A DNA stretch of 64,000 nucleotides from Tetrahymena thermophila SB210 (lineage: Eukaryota; Ciliophora; Oligohymenophorea; Hymenostomatida; Tetrahymenidae): NCBI RefSeq assembly GCF_000189635.1, contig NW_002476512.1, positions 1,302,001 to 1,366,000 on the forward strand, read 5' to 3'. A program made the position numbers and the translations under genes. This document shows positions 12,701 through 26,585 of the stretch, piece by piece. How positions within the stretch are numbered: the first letter of the stretch is position 1; each line of letters starts with the position of its first letter. The notes below the pieces were generated by a model. That model was given only the letters and a program-made list of their open reading frames with translations. It made no database searches and had not been told where the DNA came from.

Positions 12701-13999
12701 TGGGTGCTTAAGGCTTAGGTTCTGCTTTAGCAAATTGCATTAATCTCTCAAATTTGACACTCTACCTTGGGTAAAACAGTTTATTTGTTTTGGATTGAGA
12801 TATTTTAAATTATAAAAATTAATTGAATACAAAAAAGCTCTTATTTCTTTTTATTTATATTATGCTTTCTTTTTTTATTCTTTCTTTGTTAATTTAACTC
12901 ATTATTTTATTTTCAACTTTTGCTTTTATTATTATTAATTAATCTTATTATTTCTTATTTTTTCTTCCTTTTTTCCTTCTAATTAACTATATAATTATAT
13001 ATTTTTTCTTCAATATTTAAAAAGTGATAATTAAATTGATGAGGAAGGTGCATTAGGCTTAGGGTCTACTTTAGCAAATTACATTAATCTCTCAAATTTG
13101 TCACTTAATCTTGGGTAAAAACATTTTATTTGTTTTGGATAATTTAACTCATTATTTTAGTTTCAATTTTTGCTTTGATAATTAATTAATCATATTTTTT
13201 CTTCATTTATTCCTTCTAATTAACTAATTAATTTTTTATTTTTTCTTCAATATTTAAAAAGTAACAATTAAATTGGTGCTAAGGGTGCTTAAGGCTTAGG
13301 TTCTGCTTTAGCAAATTGCAGGAATCTCTCAAATTTGACACTTTTCCTTTAGTAAAAACAATTTATTTGTTTTGGATTGTGATATTTTTAATTATAAACA
13401 GATTTAAAACAATAAAGCTCTTTTTTGTTTTAATTTTTATTATTTTTGCTTTTTTTTTTCTTCTTTGTTTATTAATTTAACTCATCATTTTTTACTTTTA
13501 TTAATAATCAATCTTATTATTTCATATTTATTTTTTCTTCATTTTTTCCTTCTAATTAACTATTTAATTATATTTTTTTCTTCAATATTTAAAAAGTTAC
13601 AATTAAATTGGTATTATGGGTGTATCAGGCTTAGGTTCTGCTTTAGTAGATTGCATTAATCTCTCAAATTTGGCACTTTATCTTTAGTAAAAATAGTTTA
13701 TTTGTTTTGGGTTAGATATTTTTAAATATAAAAACTATTTTTAAAAATTAAAACTCTTTTTCTTTTTATTGTTCCTGCTTTTTTTCTCTCTGTTTTTTAA
13801 TTTAACTCATCATTTTTTTTTTAACTTTTGCTTTTATTATTAATTAAATAATCTTATTATTTCATATTTTTTCTTCATTTTTTCCTTCTAATTAATTATT
13901 TAATTATATTTTTTTTTTCTTCAATATTTAAAAAGGAGCAATTAAATTAGTGATAGAATAGAATAGAAATACTCGCACATATAAATGCACTCAGAATAC
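9769..13999 (+). CDS. Array of 90-nt leucine-rich-repeat (RNI-like) exons with co-amplified introns
   Basis: About twelve copies of one unit occur, each a roughly 90-nt exon plus an intron of about 145-250 nt. Examples of exact 90-nt exons are 9769-9858, 10104-10193, 11002-11091, 11341-11430 and 11669-11758. Each exon encodes one 30-residue leucine-rich repeat, for example GAMGASGLGSALANCINLSN followed by LTLDL. Each starts after ...TTTAAAAAG and ends before GTAAAA, in phase 2 at both ends, so consecutive exons splice in frame into a ribonuclease-inhibitor-like solenoid. Families of this kind (IGDEG-ASGLGSAL repeats) are common in Tetrahymena. Two blocks end in the same terminal sequence, at 10467 and 13971, suggesting two genes or a duplicated block: two intact units first, then ten. 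The unit near 10690 has lost one base at its 5' edge and would shift frame. No start exon or clear stop was found, so this could be a reservoir of repeat exons or a pseudogene as easily as an expressed gene. Confidence 0.6.
10467..10495 (+). repeat. Shared terminal block of the LRR array, copy A
   Basis: ACTCGCACATATAAATGCAC and the following TCAGAATAC are identical to the block at 13971-13999. In both places it follows a partial LRR exon (AATTAAATTGGTGATAGA or a close variant), and similar AT-rich sequence follows. The two copies differ by 2 nt just upstream, so the reading frame is not kept, which argues for a non-coding or 3' UTR-like role. Confidence 0.7.
12453..12503. repeat. Imperfect hairpin inside an LRR intron
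   Basis: AATGATACTATGAGAA (12453-12468) is complementary to TTCTCATTAGTGTCATT (12487-12503) with one mismatch and one bulge, around an 18-nt loop that itself contains CAGTGACTG. It sits in the intron of one LRR unit and replaces part of the intron sequence seen in the other units, so it is an insertion relative to the array. It is unusually GC-containing for its surroundings. Confidence 0.7.
13971..13999 (+). repeat. Shared terminal block of the LRR array, copy B
   Basis: Same 29-nt block as at 10467-10495, again directly after a partial LRR exon and marking the end of the second block of repeats. Confidence 0.7.
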
Positions 14000-14593
14000 A
14001 ACTTAAATTAAAAATTATTTATTTATTTATTCATTTATTATATTTATATGTATTATTGTTTGTTTTTTTTGTATTATTAGGTCTTTAAATATATTATTTT
14101 TGATTTTTCTATGAAAACTTTTCCTTTGATCTTTGTTTTAATTTTTCACTTGAAAATTTTTAATTTAGCAATTTTAAAAAAAGTTTTTTTTATTTGATTA
14201 AATTTATGAATTAGATTTGTTTGTGCTTTTACTTTTTTTTTTCATTAAAATTTTTTGTATTTTTTGTTCATTTTAAAATAAAATAGTTAGTTCAGGTATA
14301 TAAATAAATATAAAGTTATCCATCCGTTTATCACATTTTATTTTTTTAAAATAAAAATTTACAGATGATAGTAATAATAATAAGTTAAATTATGTTGATT
14401 TGTTAAGTAACCATCACTATATGCTAAAAATACATACATATATATAAACATAAAATTTTTGAATTAATTAATTTGATAACATTAGAATGGCTTTAAGCTG
14501 TTTGGTATTTTATAAACTTTAAGGGTTAATAATATTAGATTTTATCTATTTTTAATGAAATTTATTTATTTTATCTTATTTTATTAGAAGTTT

Positions 14594-16460
14594 TCATGAA
14601 AGAACTCTATCTTATTAGAATTCAACTTATACTGTTATTCCATCTTCAAGAGTAAATGCACTTCTTCCGTGCATAAAATCATCTTTCCACTCACCATTAT
14701 ACTTTTATTTAGAAATAATTAATATAATATGATAGAATAATTTTATTTTATTTATTTATATATTTACTCTGGTATTATTTCTCCATTTATAAATTCCTCT
14801 TCCTTATTTTTTATCTTCTTCTACATAACCTTCATATATGTCTCCATTTGCAAATTTATAAACTCCTCTACCATTTTTATGACCATTACTCCATTCACCT
14901 TCATAAATATCACCATTTGCAAAATATAAAACACCTTAGCCGTGCTTTTTATCATTGTGCCACTCACCTTCGTACCTATTCATTAATAAATTAATAATAT
15001 ATTTAAATAAAGGAACACAAACTTTCTTATTACTTATCTTTGCTCACGAATATATAAATTCCATTTCCATTTCTTTCCCCATCTTTAAATTATCCTTAAT
15101 ATATATCACCATTAGGAAAGTAGTAGATACCTTGTCCATTAATCATATCGCCCAACCATTCGCCTGTAAAGAAAAAACAATTAATTAAAATTGAAAATAA
15201 TTATTTCTTTATATTAAAATCCAATTAAATAGATTTTTTACCTTCATATCTCGATCCGTCAGTGTAACTTATTTTACCTATTCCCTCTTTCTTTCCTTTT
15301 ACCCATTCTCCTTCATATCTGTCTCCATTTTAGAATAAGAAAACCTAGAAATAAACAAACATATTAATAAAAAACAAAAAATTAGCTGTTAAATACTCCA
15401 GATCCATGAGCTTTATCGCCGTACCACTCTCCTTCATAGATAGCTCCTGAAGCATATTCTAATTTGCCTTTACCAAACTTTTCACCTTCTTTCCAATTTC
15501 CTTCATATCTATCACCATATGCATAATTATAAATACCATATCCATGTTTCTCTCCATCAACCTTATTTTTTAATATTTTAACATTAACCAAAACATTTCT
15601 AAAAATATTTGAGTTTCTTTAAAATTTTCATGATTAAGAAATAGTTTATTTTAATTTTTGGATTGATTTTTAGTTGATAATTTGATAATTAAAGTATGTG
15701 TTACCCATTATCCATCGTATCTCTCTTAAGTACTATAATAATCATAAATACCGTGCCCGTTTTTTCTATCATTTCTCCATTCTCCTTTGTATTCATTACC
15801 ATTTACATATTTATATGTTCCCTTGCCATGCTTAGCACCCTCTGATGATGATAATAATAAAAATAAAATGTACTTAACTATTTTTGAATGTTTAAATTAT
15901 ACCTCTCAATTCACCTTCATATCTTTCTCCATTCATAAAGATGTAAATTCCAAAGCCATGAAATCTATATAATAGTATTCAGTTAAGATTTTTACTTGAA
16001 ACAATAATAAACAAATTTACTTGTCATCTTTCCAATCTCCAATATATTTATCTGAGTTTGCACTATATAAATAATTTATAAGAGATAGATAAATCCAAAT
16101 GTACAATAATGAAAAAGCTGAATTACTAATGGTAGATTCCTTTCCCATTTCTTTTATCATTTACAACTATTTTATATAGAAAATAATTTAGTTAAATCTT
16201 TTACTTAATATCAATTTTAATTTATTAATTAATTAAATACCTTCTCCTTCATATTTAGATCCATCTACATATTATTTGATTCTAATATTTGGTCTATAAT
16301 TTCCACTCTAGTCATAAATGTAATTAGCCTCAAAATCTTAAATAAGCTATTCTCTTTCCATCATAGCTTTCTACTTTTCAGCTTCTAAATTGATTGGCTT
16401 TTTGTCCAAAACTGTAATAACTTGGGAATATCTAGTTTGTTTTTGATTGTTGAAACTCAT
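14594..16460 (-). CDS. MORN-repeat protein, 10 exons, 404 aa
   Basis: The start is ATG at 16460 ([14 protein letters not shown]) and the stop TGA at 14594-14596. Exons: 16460-16241, 16166-16127, 16062-16021, 15964-15903, 15841-15705, 15561-15397, 15344-15242, 15163-15034, 14975-14768 and 14701-14594. They sum to 1215 nt and every junction keeps phase. After a short N-terminal region of about 65 residues there are about 15 MORN repeats, such as [16 protein letters not shown] and [16 protein letters not shown], running almost to the end. MORN repeats form an extended beta solenoid that binds membranes or proteins; in ciliates and flagellates they occur in cytoskeletal, axonemal and cortical proteins. 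No kinase, SET or other catalytic domain is attached, so it is a scaffold type and its partner is unknown. It lies head-to-head with channel copy 2. Introns are 50-80 nt. Confidence 0.93.
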
Positions 16461-17613
16461 TTATGTATGTATGTATAAAAGACTTTCTATGTAGCAAATT
16501 AATTTGATTTTTAATTTAAAGCAATTGATTATTATGTTTGAAATTTATAAACCAAGACTAGTAAAAATAAAGAAATATATTTTTTCATTTTGATTTTTTG
16601 AAATTTATTGAATAACTCAAACTCATATTTATCAAATAAATTTCAACGATAATATTAAAAAGCAAGGAAACCAAGCATGCTTATAAATTCATTTAAAAAG
16701 ATAATTTTTTTATCAATCCAGATAGATTAAATTTCAAATTAAAGATATTCATTTTACTTTACCTTAACATAATTAATTATCTATTTTATTTACTTCATCA
16801 ATTTTAACTGGTTTTCAAATTATTTTAACTCATTTCAAGCATTCAAATTATAATAATTAAAAAATTTATAGACCGCTTGAATGGATTCTAAAAATAATCC
16901 TTGCAATAAATTTTTATAAAATATTGCATTGAAACACATTAAAAAATCCTTGCAATAAATTTTTATTAATATTGCATTGAAACATATAAAAAAATCTATT
17001 ATAGAAAATAAATGAAAAAATAAAATCTTTATTTTAAAAATTTTAAGCATTTTTTTTTAAGTTCAAATGTAAAAAAATAAATTTTTTTCAGAATTGAAAG
17101 TTGAATTTTTGTAAAATGATAAGTTTCAATTCTTAAATTAATAAGTTTTGAAGATATTTTTTCTGATATACTAATTTAGCATTTAACTTAATAAATAAAT
17201 AATAATTGGATAATTTTTATTTATTTTTGTCAAGAATCCAGTTTTATATAAAAAAGTGTCATTAAATTACTGATTAATATTTCTTACTAATATTATAGTA
17301 AAGTTCTATTAATAAATATTTATGACTAGAAAGATTAAGTAAAGATTATTTTTGCTGGGTTTATAGGAAAAGTATACAATAATCCAAACCATAAATTTTA
17401 CTGCTTTTTGGTATCGATTTTAATTCAAGAAGTCTAACATATAATTTTTGATAAAATTAAATTAGAAAGAAACAATTTAGTAATATCTATCTATCCTTGT
17501 ATAAGAAGAAAAATTAGATTTTCTGATATCAGCTATACAAGTAATAAGTTAGCCTTCTTTTAGAGACTTCAAAGTAAAAAAATAGCTTTGAAAGGCGCAT
17601 TAATTGCTATAAA
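16461..17613. other. Divergent intergenic region
   Basis: This region separates the divergent MORN gene and channel copy 2, so promoters of both should lie here. No coding frame was identified. It contains one short direct repeat (16896-16990); otherwise nothing stands out. Confidence 0.6.
16896..16990. repeat. Two-copy direct repeat, period about 49 bp
   Basis: AATCCTTGCAATAAATTTTT followed by ATTGCATTGAAACA occurs twice in succession with small indels, starting at 16896 and 16945. Confidence 0.8.
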
Positions 17614-20600
17614 ATGAATTAAACTCCATAAAAAGCTAACAATCAAGAAACGATTGCAATAAATAATATTTTGAGTAGCCCTTAATATATCTAGCAAAAT
17701 GTATAAATAGATTAATTATAAAATGAGAAGAACATAACAAGAAATTCCCAAGTAATATCAGTTTCTTGTTCAATTAAATGTGTTATGAAGCAGCTATAAA
17801 ATATATTTTATTAAATAAAAAGGAAGATATTTAATTTTAGGAAGGAATCATTTCAAAAAAAATTTAAGATGCTAATAATGAAATAGATAGAAATACTTAA
17901 AACTATCTTTAAACTCATGAAGAGTAAGACCAATAATAGTATTCTCATTAAAATTTAGGATAAAATGTAATTAATTGCTAAGATTTTTTATAAATGATAT
18001 TATTCCTAATTTTTTATTGACCATTTTTTTATCATTTTATTATTTTTTTAAGGCAGATAGTAAGTACACAAATAATAATTCATTTTTTCAAATAATTTTA
18101 AAAGAAGGAAAAGGAAGAGAGTGCCAGTAAAAAAATGACTAAGAATAATTATTATAGGGTACTAAACTCTTAGTAAGTATTTAAAATATTATATTTATTA
18201 ATTTTAAATGCTGAAATAGTAAGAAATTTTCATTTTAATTAATGATTCTTTTTCATACTTAGCACTCTTCTACTAGTTATTTATCAATTATAATCTATAA
18301 CTTCAAAGTATTACAGACAAATTTTACTATTTGATTTTGAGAATAAATATAACAATAAATGATACAATAGTGTATATTAAAAAACTAACTAAGATTTTAG
18401 GCATTTATTTTAATAAAATAAGTGAAAATAAAAAATAATAATTTTTAGTAATACTTTTTTATTTTTCCTAATATAGAACTTTTAGATGGATAATTATTGC
18501 TTCAACTCTAGCTGAAATAGCTGCCTATTTGATGCACGACTATTCATACAGAATAACAAAGTAAAGAAAGGAGTCATTACAAATTAATGTTGTTGCAGAT
18601 TATTTTGAGCTTATTACAAATATCATATTTACAATTGAAATAATTTTTATAATTTTCGCTTATGGTGCCCACAGAAAGACATTAAATTAAATTTTTACTA
18701 CATTAAATGCCCTTTTATTGACAGTTCTTATATCAAGGTATATATAAAATTTATTCTTTTTTTGTTTTAAATGAAAAAATCATTTTAATTTATTTAAAAA
18801 CAAACTATTAATTTTATTTAAAAATGATTTTTTTAATTCAGTTTTTTTATTAAACATTTAGTTGGATATCGTATGCTACAGATGAAATTGAAGTATTTAA
18901 TGTTTACAAACATTTCAGAATACTGACTATTTTTCGACTCTTCCCTGTTCTAGCGAAGAAAGTCAATGCCTTTTTTGGTAGCTTTAAGCACTTAGGAAAA
19001 ACATTTTTTCCTTTGATTTGTGTCATTATTTTCTACTCTGTTATTGGAATAAGCTTTTTTAGAGGACATATAGAAAGCAGATGTCGCTTAACAAAACATC
19101 CTGAAGAAGGAGAAACGATATGGGAAATTGACGAATCTGTTCACTTGCCTTGTGGAGTTGCATCTTGTCCTTCTCAATCTTATTGTGGAAATCCTGCTGA
19201 ATATGGATTACCTGAATACCACCATGAATTCGATAATGAACATATGTTATGGGGCTATGTTAATTTCAATGATATTTTTAATGCACTTTTTAGTGTGTAT
19301 AACTTTCTTATGATAAATGGTTGGGTTGCTACTACTAATATAGTAATTAATAATACATATTTAATTAAATTCTTTATTTTGAATTATTATATCAAATAGT
19401 TTTGGAGAGCTCAAGACAAGACTGTTTCTGGAATATATTTTGTTTCGCTAGTTTTATTATTGTAATTTATTTAGCTACCCTTTTTATATTTTTGATTTTC
19501 TTATCTTTATTTTTTTTATAAAATAGATCCCAAATTTTTTCTAACATTGTCTTAGCTACTCTTTATGAAGGATTCATGGACAGTAATACTAGCGGTAAAT
19601 AAAGCTCAAAGGAAGGAGGAGAATCAACTCTATAGAACGATAAGGAAAGCAAAGCATCACCGACTCAAAAAAAGTCTATCTTTAAAAAAAAATAAAAAAA
19701 TGCTTCTAAGTTTACTAAGCATTCAAATGACAGCGAATAGGAATAAGAAAAAATGAGAAAATAAGGTCTTATGTTGATATCATAGATTTCTTGTGTTAGA
19801 GATGATTAATTAAAATACAATAAAGGCTATAAATTAAGTTTATTTCTTTAATCTATATATAAATATGCTAAACAGTTTAGAAAATCAACTCTATTTAGTT
19901 TTTTACATTTTGTTAATATAATATCGATAATAGTAGTCCTCTGTATTGACAAGTAAATTAATTTACTTTCATTTATAAATAAAAAATATATCATAATTAA
20001 TTAAATTTTAAATAGTATTTAAATAGAAGGATATGAATATGTTAAGTTGAACAAAGCTGATTTTATTGTCACAATGATATTTTTTTCTTTTTCTTTTATA
20101 GAGTTAATCACTTAAGGAAAAAAGTACTTTGAGCAAAAACTCCTTCTACTAGATGCCTTTATTATCTTAATAACATCTATTTCATATATCGTGGAGAGTA
20201 GTAAAGGCTATGATATTTTCAATCCATAGGTTTAAACATTTATTTTTATAAGATGGATAAAAATGCTGCGTATACTAAGACTAATAAATGAATTCTCTAT
20301 ATTTGGAAGCTTAAAAATCTTGTTACATACTTATTATTATACACTTGCCTCTTTGCCTGAGTTTCTTTTCTTGTGGGTCCTTCTTATCGTTCTTTTTGTT
20401 CAAATAGGTAGAGAGCTTTTGGCAGGAATGGATGGAGGAGATGAACATTTCGATGAAGAAGAAACAATTATTAGAATTAATTATAACACACTTCATAATA
20501 GTTTGATAGCTGTTATTATGATTTGCTATAACGAAGAGTGGCAATTAGTTATGTACAAATATAGGAGAATAGTTGGTTACAAAAGTATTTTATATCACTT

Positions 20601-23600
20601 TCTTGCTATGCTAATCCTTTAAGTACTATTTGTTAGGCTTTTCATAGCTATTTTTATAAATATTTTTATGAAGTGGCTGAGAGAAAATGAAATTGTATTA
20701 TATCACTCTCAAACATTAGTTATTATAAAAAAACTCACAAAGCAAGCTACAAATTTCTTTAATTCGAAAAGAAATTAAATCTAACCTCAACAATCAAACA
20801 CTCTAAAAGAAAACAATAATATTAAGCAGCAAGCATCCATTAAAAATTCAGTAGAAGAAATGTAAGAATATTAGTAAGATGGAATGAAAGGTTATGAAAA
20901 GCAATAAAATTTGAAAAATGAAACAAAAATGTTGAATTAAGATAGCTAAAACTAGAAAATGAATGGAGCTATTTAAAATAGTCAGACTAAAAAATAAAAT
21001 TAAAATGGTAATTTAAATTTACCTAAAATAATTCATACAACTTCGATAGAAAAAATAGATGAAATTTAAATGAAAAAATAAAATCTTAAAAGAAAACAAT
21101 CACTTGAAATGCTTAGAGAAAGTACTTAACCTTCAATAAATGTAATAATGAGTAGAAGCAAATCAAATGAAAATTTGATTGATTAAAAGTAATAGCAAAG
21201 CTCTAGAGAAACATCTAGTAAGCACTAAAACTAGCTAATAGCTTATCGTAAGATTAATACACACTCGCATGCATCAACAGCTTTTAATATTGTGTTAAAT
21301 AACGATTCTAGTGAAAAAGATTAGATAGCTGAACCAATTAATTAAGAAAATAAAAACGATTAAAAATAAAATAATATATTTTTGTTAACTCCATAAAGGT
21401 CAATTTATAACAGAAGTAAATCAGGTGAAAATGAAAATAGAAATAATCAAGATGAATTTAATAAAATAGAGCATGCTAAATTTAATATCCAAAGCCATAA
21501 TTCATCATAAAAAAGGACTCGTCATAGCTAACTACCCAGCATATCATTATAATCTCCATTAAACAGCTCTACTGTATTTCCTTTTATAAATTAAAATTGT
21601 ATCAATGAAATCATAAAACAATCAAGCAGAGAATAATTCTAGTCAGACGCTGAATCATATCCCTCATAATCTAAGTATGATAGATTGTTGATTATGAGCT
21701 TAGAAAGTTTAAAAAGCTAAGAAAATAATGATAAGCTGAGTTAGAATGGAAAATAGAATTCTCAACATCACTCAAATCAATAATAACAGTAAAACGAATT
21801 TATCGATAAACTAAATAATAATAATAATGCTTATAACAAAAATCTTGGAAGTAATAGCTTTAAAGAGCTTAATATGACCAGTGAATAAAATGAAAATAGT
21901 CATGACATAAATAATGATGAAGAAGAAGAAGAGAGATCTTTGTTCATATTTAGTAAAGAAAATAAATTCAGAAAAATCTGCAAAAATATTGTAATGCACA
22001 ACTACTTTGATTACTTTAACTCTATTTGCATAGCTGCTCTTGCTTTTCTATTTTGCGCTGACACTCCATTTGTTGATCCAAACAGCTCAGAGCAAGTAGT
22101 TATAATAGTTTTCCATGCTATTTTAACGGCCTTTTTTATAATTGAAAATATTATGCAAATAATTGCATATGGTTTCATTTTTTCACCTACTTCCTTCATA
22201 TAAAGAAACTGGTTTTTTAATTCTATTGATATTATCACAACAGTTGCCTCATTCTTCTATACAGTTGATTTTTGGCCAAGAAGTGTATATGTATTTAAAT
22301 TCATCCTAATCTTAAGATTAACTGTGCTATTCTCTTTCTTATCCCATTAAGTTAAAGAAGTTCACCATGCAGGTAAAAATTTAATTTTAAAATAAAAAAA
22401 TTATTCATACTATTATTGAATTTTGCTATGAAGAAAATTTTTATTTAAACAATTAATTTTCTGATTTAAGGAAAATAGTATTTATGATTTTATTAAAAAA
22501 AATATTATTTACTAATTAAATTTAAAGGAATGATTTTGATAAAGTGTCTCCCCAGAATGCTAAGATTAATCATTTTTGCAGCTATATTCTTACTGATAAG
22601 CGGAGCTTTAACAACAAAATTATTGAAGGGATCTATGCATCATTGCTATATAGGAGATGAAAGTGATGGAGAAAATAGTGAAATACCAGAAATTATAACA
22701 AAATTTGATTGTTTAGATTTAGGAGGTGATTGGATAGATTCTTAATATAATTTTAACAATATAATAAACTCTCTTTAAATTCTATTTATGGTTTAATCTT
22801 CAGAAGGTTGGATTCATATTATGTTTAATGTTTATGACTCAACATCTCCTGAGCTTAATTCTCATTATCGCTAAAACAGTTTATGGGCGATATTTTTCAT
22901 ATAATTTTTCTTTATTGCAAACATCTGTATCCTGAATATGTTTGTCGGTTTAGTCGTAGAAACTTAATTAGAAATGATTGAATCAGAACATAAAACTAAA
23001 GATTTACATAAATTCTAAAAAGAATGGCTGTTTATCAAGAAATCTATATATTAGTTGAAGCCATCAGCAAAAGTAAAGAAATAAATAAATAAATTAGCTT
23101 TTAAAAAAATAATTTTCTAAAATTTTGTTTGTTTTTAAAATAGGTAAAAATACCTCAAGATAAAGTTAGAAAGTTCTTATTTGATAATTTAATTTAAGGG
23201 AATGCATTAAAAATAATTTTTTATACTTTCACTCTAGCTAACTGCATAAACTTAATGCTATTCAGAAACAGATAAACTCAAGAAGAAATAGACAAACTAT
23301 GTAATTACTATTTATTTGAATTTCAAAATATAATTTTTAATATTCAAATAATTTAATAATTATATTTTATAGATATAAATATAACTTGCCCTGAGGAAAA
23401 TTAATTTTTAATATTTCTTGCGTTTGTTTTAAATTTTTTTTACAGGAATTATTTTAATTTTTTATTTTTTTTCTAGTTTTTTAATGGAATTTATTAAAAA
23501 TTTTTAGTTGATTTTTTAAAACAATTTATAAAAATAATTTTAATAGATTTAGTAAATGAAGTTTGCTTAGTGGCTATGATTATTGAAATATTTTGCAGGA

Positions 23601-25714
23601 TGGTTTGCTTAAATTTAAAATATTTCACAGAACCTTGGAATGTAATTGATTTATCTATTGTCATAATTGGGTGGATAAACTTGAGATTTTAATAAACAAA
23701 TGAATTTGAAATTTTTGATAGAGGATTAAGAATTTTTGATGGAGTTGCTAAAGGACTATAGCTATTAAGATTTTATAGAATTATGAAACACTTTACAATA
23801 ATTAAGAAATTATTTAAATCATTGCAATATGCCATTTCTTCCATTTTTGGAATTTTTTAGGTTCTTATTATTTTCCTATTTATTTCAGTTCTGATCAGTA
23901 TGAACTTATTTCCTTACATCAAAGAGTAAAAGATTATAAATGGCTATGATGTGACCTTTAGGGATTTCCCTAATGCTCTATTTACACTTATCAGAGTTAT
24001 GACAAGTGAGTATTGGTATGTTGTTGCTTAAGAAGGAGCTAAAAAAATGTAGCCTGATTTTGTTTGTTTTGAAAATATTATTCTATATGAAGATTATTAA
24101 AAATATGGATAAAATGCATGCGGTAGTAGACTTTCTTATATATTTTTCTATGGGTTTTATCTTGTTTTCACTCTTGTCATCCTAAATATCTTTATTGCAA
24201 CCATCATAGAGTCTTATAAGGAAGCATTCAGTGCAGATGAAAGTGCTGTAAATCACTATCAATTAGATGATGTGTTAGAATTGTGGAAACAGTATGATCC
24301 AGAAGGAAAAGGATATATCAGCTATAAAGAATTTTGGCAATTTTCAAGTTAAATTGCAATTATCTATGGTGTAAAAAGCGAAGATCTGATGGATATTTAA
24401 AATAAAAATGAGTTTCTAAAAACACTAAATATTCCTATCTTTGAGGATCCCATAAATAAGGTATTTTGCTACAAATTCCATGATGTTGTAATATCAATCT
24501 CAAAGATATCTGTTCAAATAAAATATGGAATCACAACGTAAAAATAATTCTATCTAAATAAATTAAATTAATTTAAATATTTGTATTTATTTTTAAAATT
24601 AGTCTTGAGCCAGAAAATTCTAATCTCAGAAATTAATTAGACTCTCTAATTAAGAAGAAAAAGCTTTCAGGAGATGATATGATTAAGCCTACTTCATTTA
24701 CTAGTGCTGATATGGTTTTAATAATTGTATTAACTAGAAAAGTTAAATAATGGAGACAAAAAGTACTGGGCAAGTAAGAAGAATATATATTAGACATAAA
24801 GCAGTTAACTTAAAAATTAAAAAGCCAATTTAACAAATCCTAAAACATAAATTTAGAGCAAGCATAAAAAGAAGAAGAAAATGATAAAAAATAAACAAAT
24901 TAAGAAATTCAACAATTAAATTAACAACAAACTACTGAATAACTTAAAATTAAGGATATTTTAAAGGAAGATAAACAATAAGACACTGAATAATTTATCC
25001 CAATTACAGTAAAAAGTAAACTGCCTCCAATTGAAAAGAAAAAGTTTAATTCTAAATAATCAACTCTCAATAAAGCAGAAAAAAATGTCAAATTTATAGA
25101 ATGCTTATAAACAAAACCTTAAGAGTAATTTTTTATTTTTGATTTAATTTATTAATTTATATTTTAAATTTCTGAAAATTTTTCCAATATTTAAATTGTT
25201 TTTTTAATATTGTTTATCACAAATATAAATTCTGTTTGAATTTATTATTTTTACAATATTTATTATTTTATTTTTAAAATTTAGCACTGAAGATGGTTTA
25301 GTTTTATAAAATAATAACTAAGATGATTTTAATTATAATAATATCGAATAACCAAATAAAATTACAGATCAATAATTTGAAAAAAATAAAAGTTTACCTG
25401 TAAAAATTAGCAAATAAAACAGTAATGCTAGTAATAATATCTCAAACACTTAAATATAATAAAAAAGTAGTTCAGAATAAAACCAAAATCAAAATATTTA
25501 AAGCCCTGAAAATAATAATAACTGCTAAGAAAATTAAGAAAAGCAATTTAGAGATGAAAAATTAAAATTCAGCATTTTACCAATTGAGTTTAAGGCTACC
25601 AGTGTAATTTAAGAATAGGATAATTATCAAGATGATGATTTTGGTTTAGATGTCAATTTCAATCAAAACTTTATTTTTGCTTTTGATGAGTAAGAAGAAA
25701 CTCAAAATATTTGA
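17614..25714 (+). CDS. Four-domain voltage-gated Ca2+ channel-like alpha subunit, copy 2
   Basis: The start ATG 17614 (MNQTPQKANNQETIA) is chosen because exon 1 (17614-17700), exon 2 (17742-17966) and exon 3 (18053-18172) join in phase. The pre-S1 exons that follow are less certain. Domain I S1 contains AEIAAYLMHDYSYR. The filters are domain I MINGW (N codon 19316-19318), domain II YNEEW (E 20533), domain III SSEGW (E 22803) and domain IV TSEYW (E 24008). The domain III outer loop has DCLDLGGDW. After domain IV come an EF-hand-like stretch (YDPEGKGYISYKEF) and a pre-IQ-like segment, then a long Gln/Asn/Lys-rich tail with an intron near 25130-25283, ending FGLDVNFNQNF and TGA 25712-25714. The domain I S2-S3 intron splits the same Ser codon before WIS as in the other copies. 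The coding frame looks intact. Copy 3 starts only 0.87 kb downstream. Confidence 0.92.
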
Positions 25715-26585
25715 TTTTGAATGCCAAAATACTTAAAATACTTATGGAATTCAAAAATGAAGTTTTGCTCAAATTATTATATAATAATTTCAAGATAATA
25801 ATTTTCATATTAATTTATGAAAATGTCACTACTTATCTTTTTATTGATAAAAATATTAAATTAATATAGCTAAATAAATTTCAAACAAATTATATACTTC
25901 TCAAACCATTTTTTAAATAAATTTATAACTGACTGATTGTTTTTATATAATTATTAATTTATTAAAAAAATTTAAATGAATTTTATCAGAAAATATTATT
26001 ATACATGATCTAAATTTTATGAAAAATTTTGCTTTTTAAAACTTAAAAGTTAAAAAATTTCTTTATAATTCAAATTAATTAAATACAAAAGATCAAATTT
26101 TATTAAAAAAATATTTTAAAAAAACAGTATTCATTAATATTTCTTAAAAAATATCATTTATAATCAAGAAATTTAAAAGCTGAAAATTGAAATTGAACGA
26201 ACAAAAATTAATTTAAATATTTAAGATAAAATATGAATAATTTACTCTATTTTTAAAATATTAATATGCTCAATTAAAGTGTATGAGTAAATTATGTTTT
26301 TTAATTAAAATTATAATTTATTTTGAGAGAGGAGGGAAGGTTTGCCAAATTCATACATTTTGTTTTTAATTTCTCTAAAAACTTATGTTTGTAACATGCA
26401 TAACTTTTAATCTACAAATATTTTGTTTGAGAAAGCTGCATAAAATATTGAAATTAAAGTAAGATATATAAAGGTATTAAATATACATTCAAAACAAATA
26501 AGTAGAAATTTGCTTTAAAAAATATTTGCAATTATTTTACAAAACGCTTTTTCCTATTTTAATTTAGTTTGAAATAGAATTTTTA
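25715..26585. other. Intergenic region between channel copies 2 and 3
   Basis: AT-rich with no convincing exon on either strand. It must hold the 3' end of copy 2 and the promoter of copy 3. No specific signal was recognised. Confidence 0.6.

Noticed and set aside
9769-13999. CRISPR-like regularly spaced repeats
   Set aside because: The regular 90-nt blocks encode leucine-rich repeats in phase and the spacers are conserved introns, not unique spacers.
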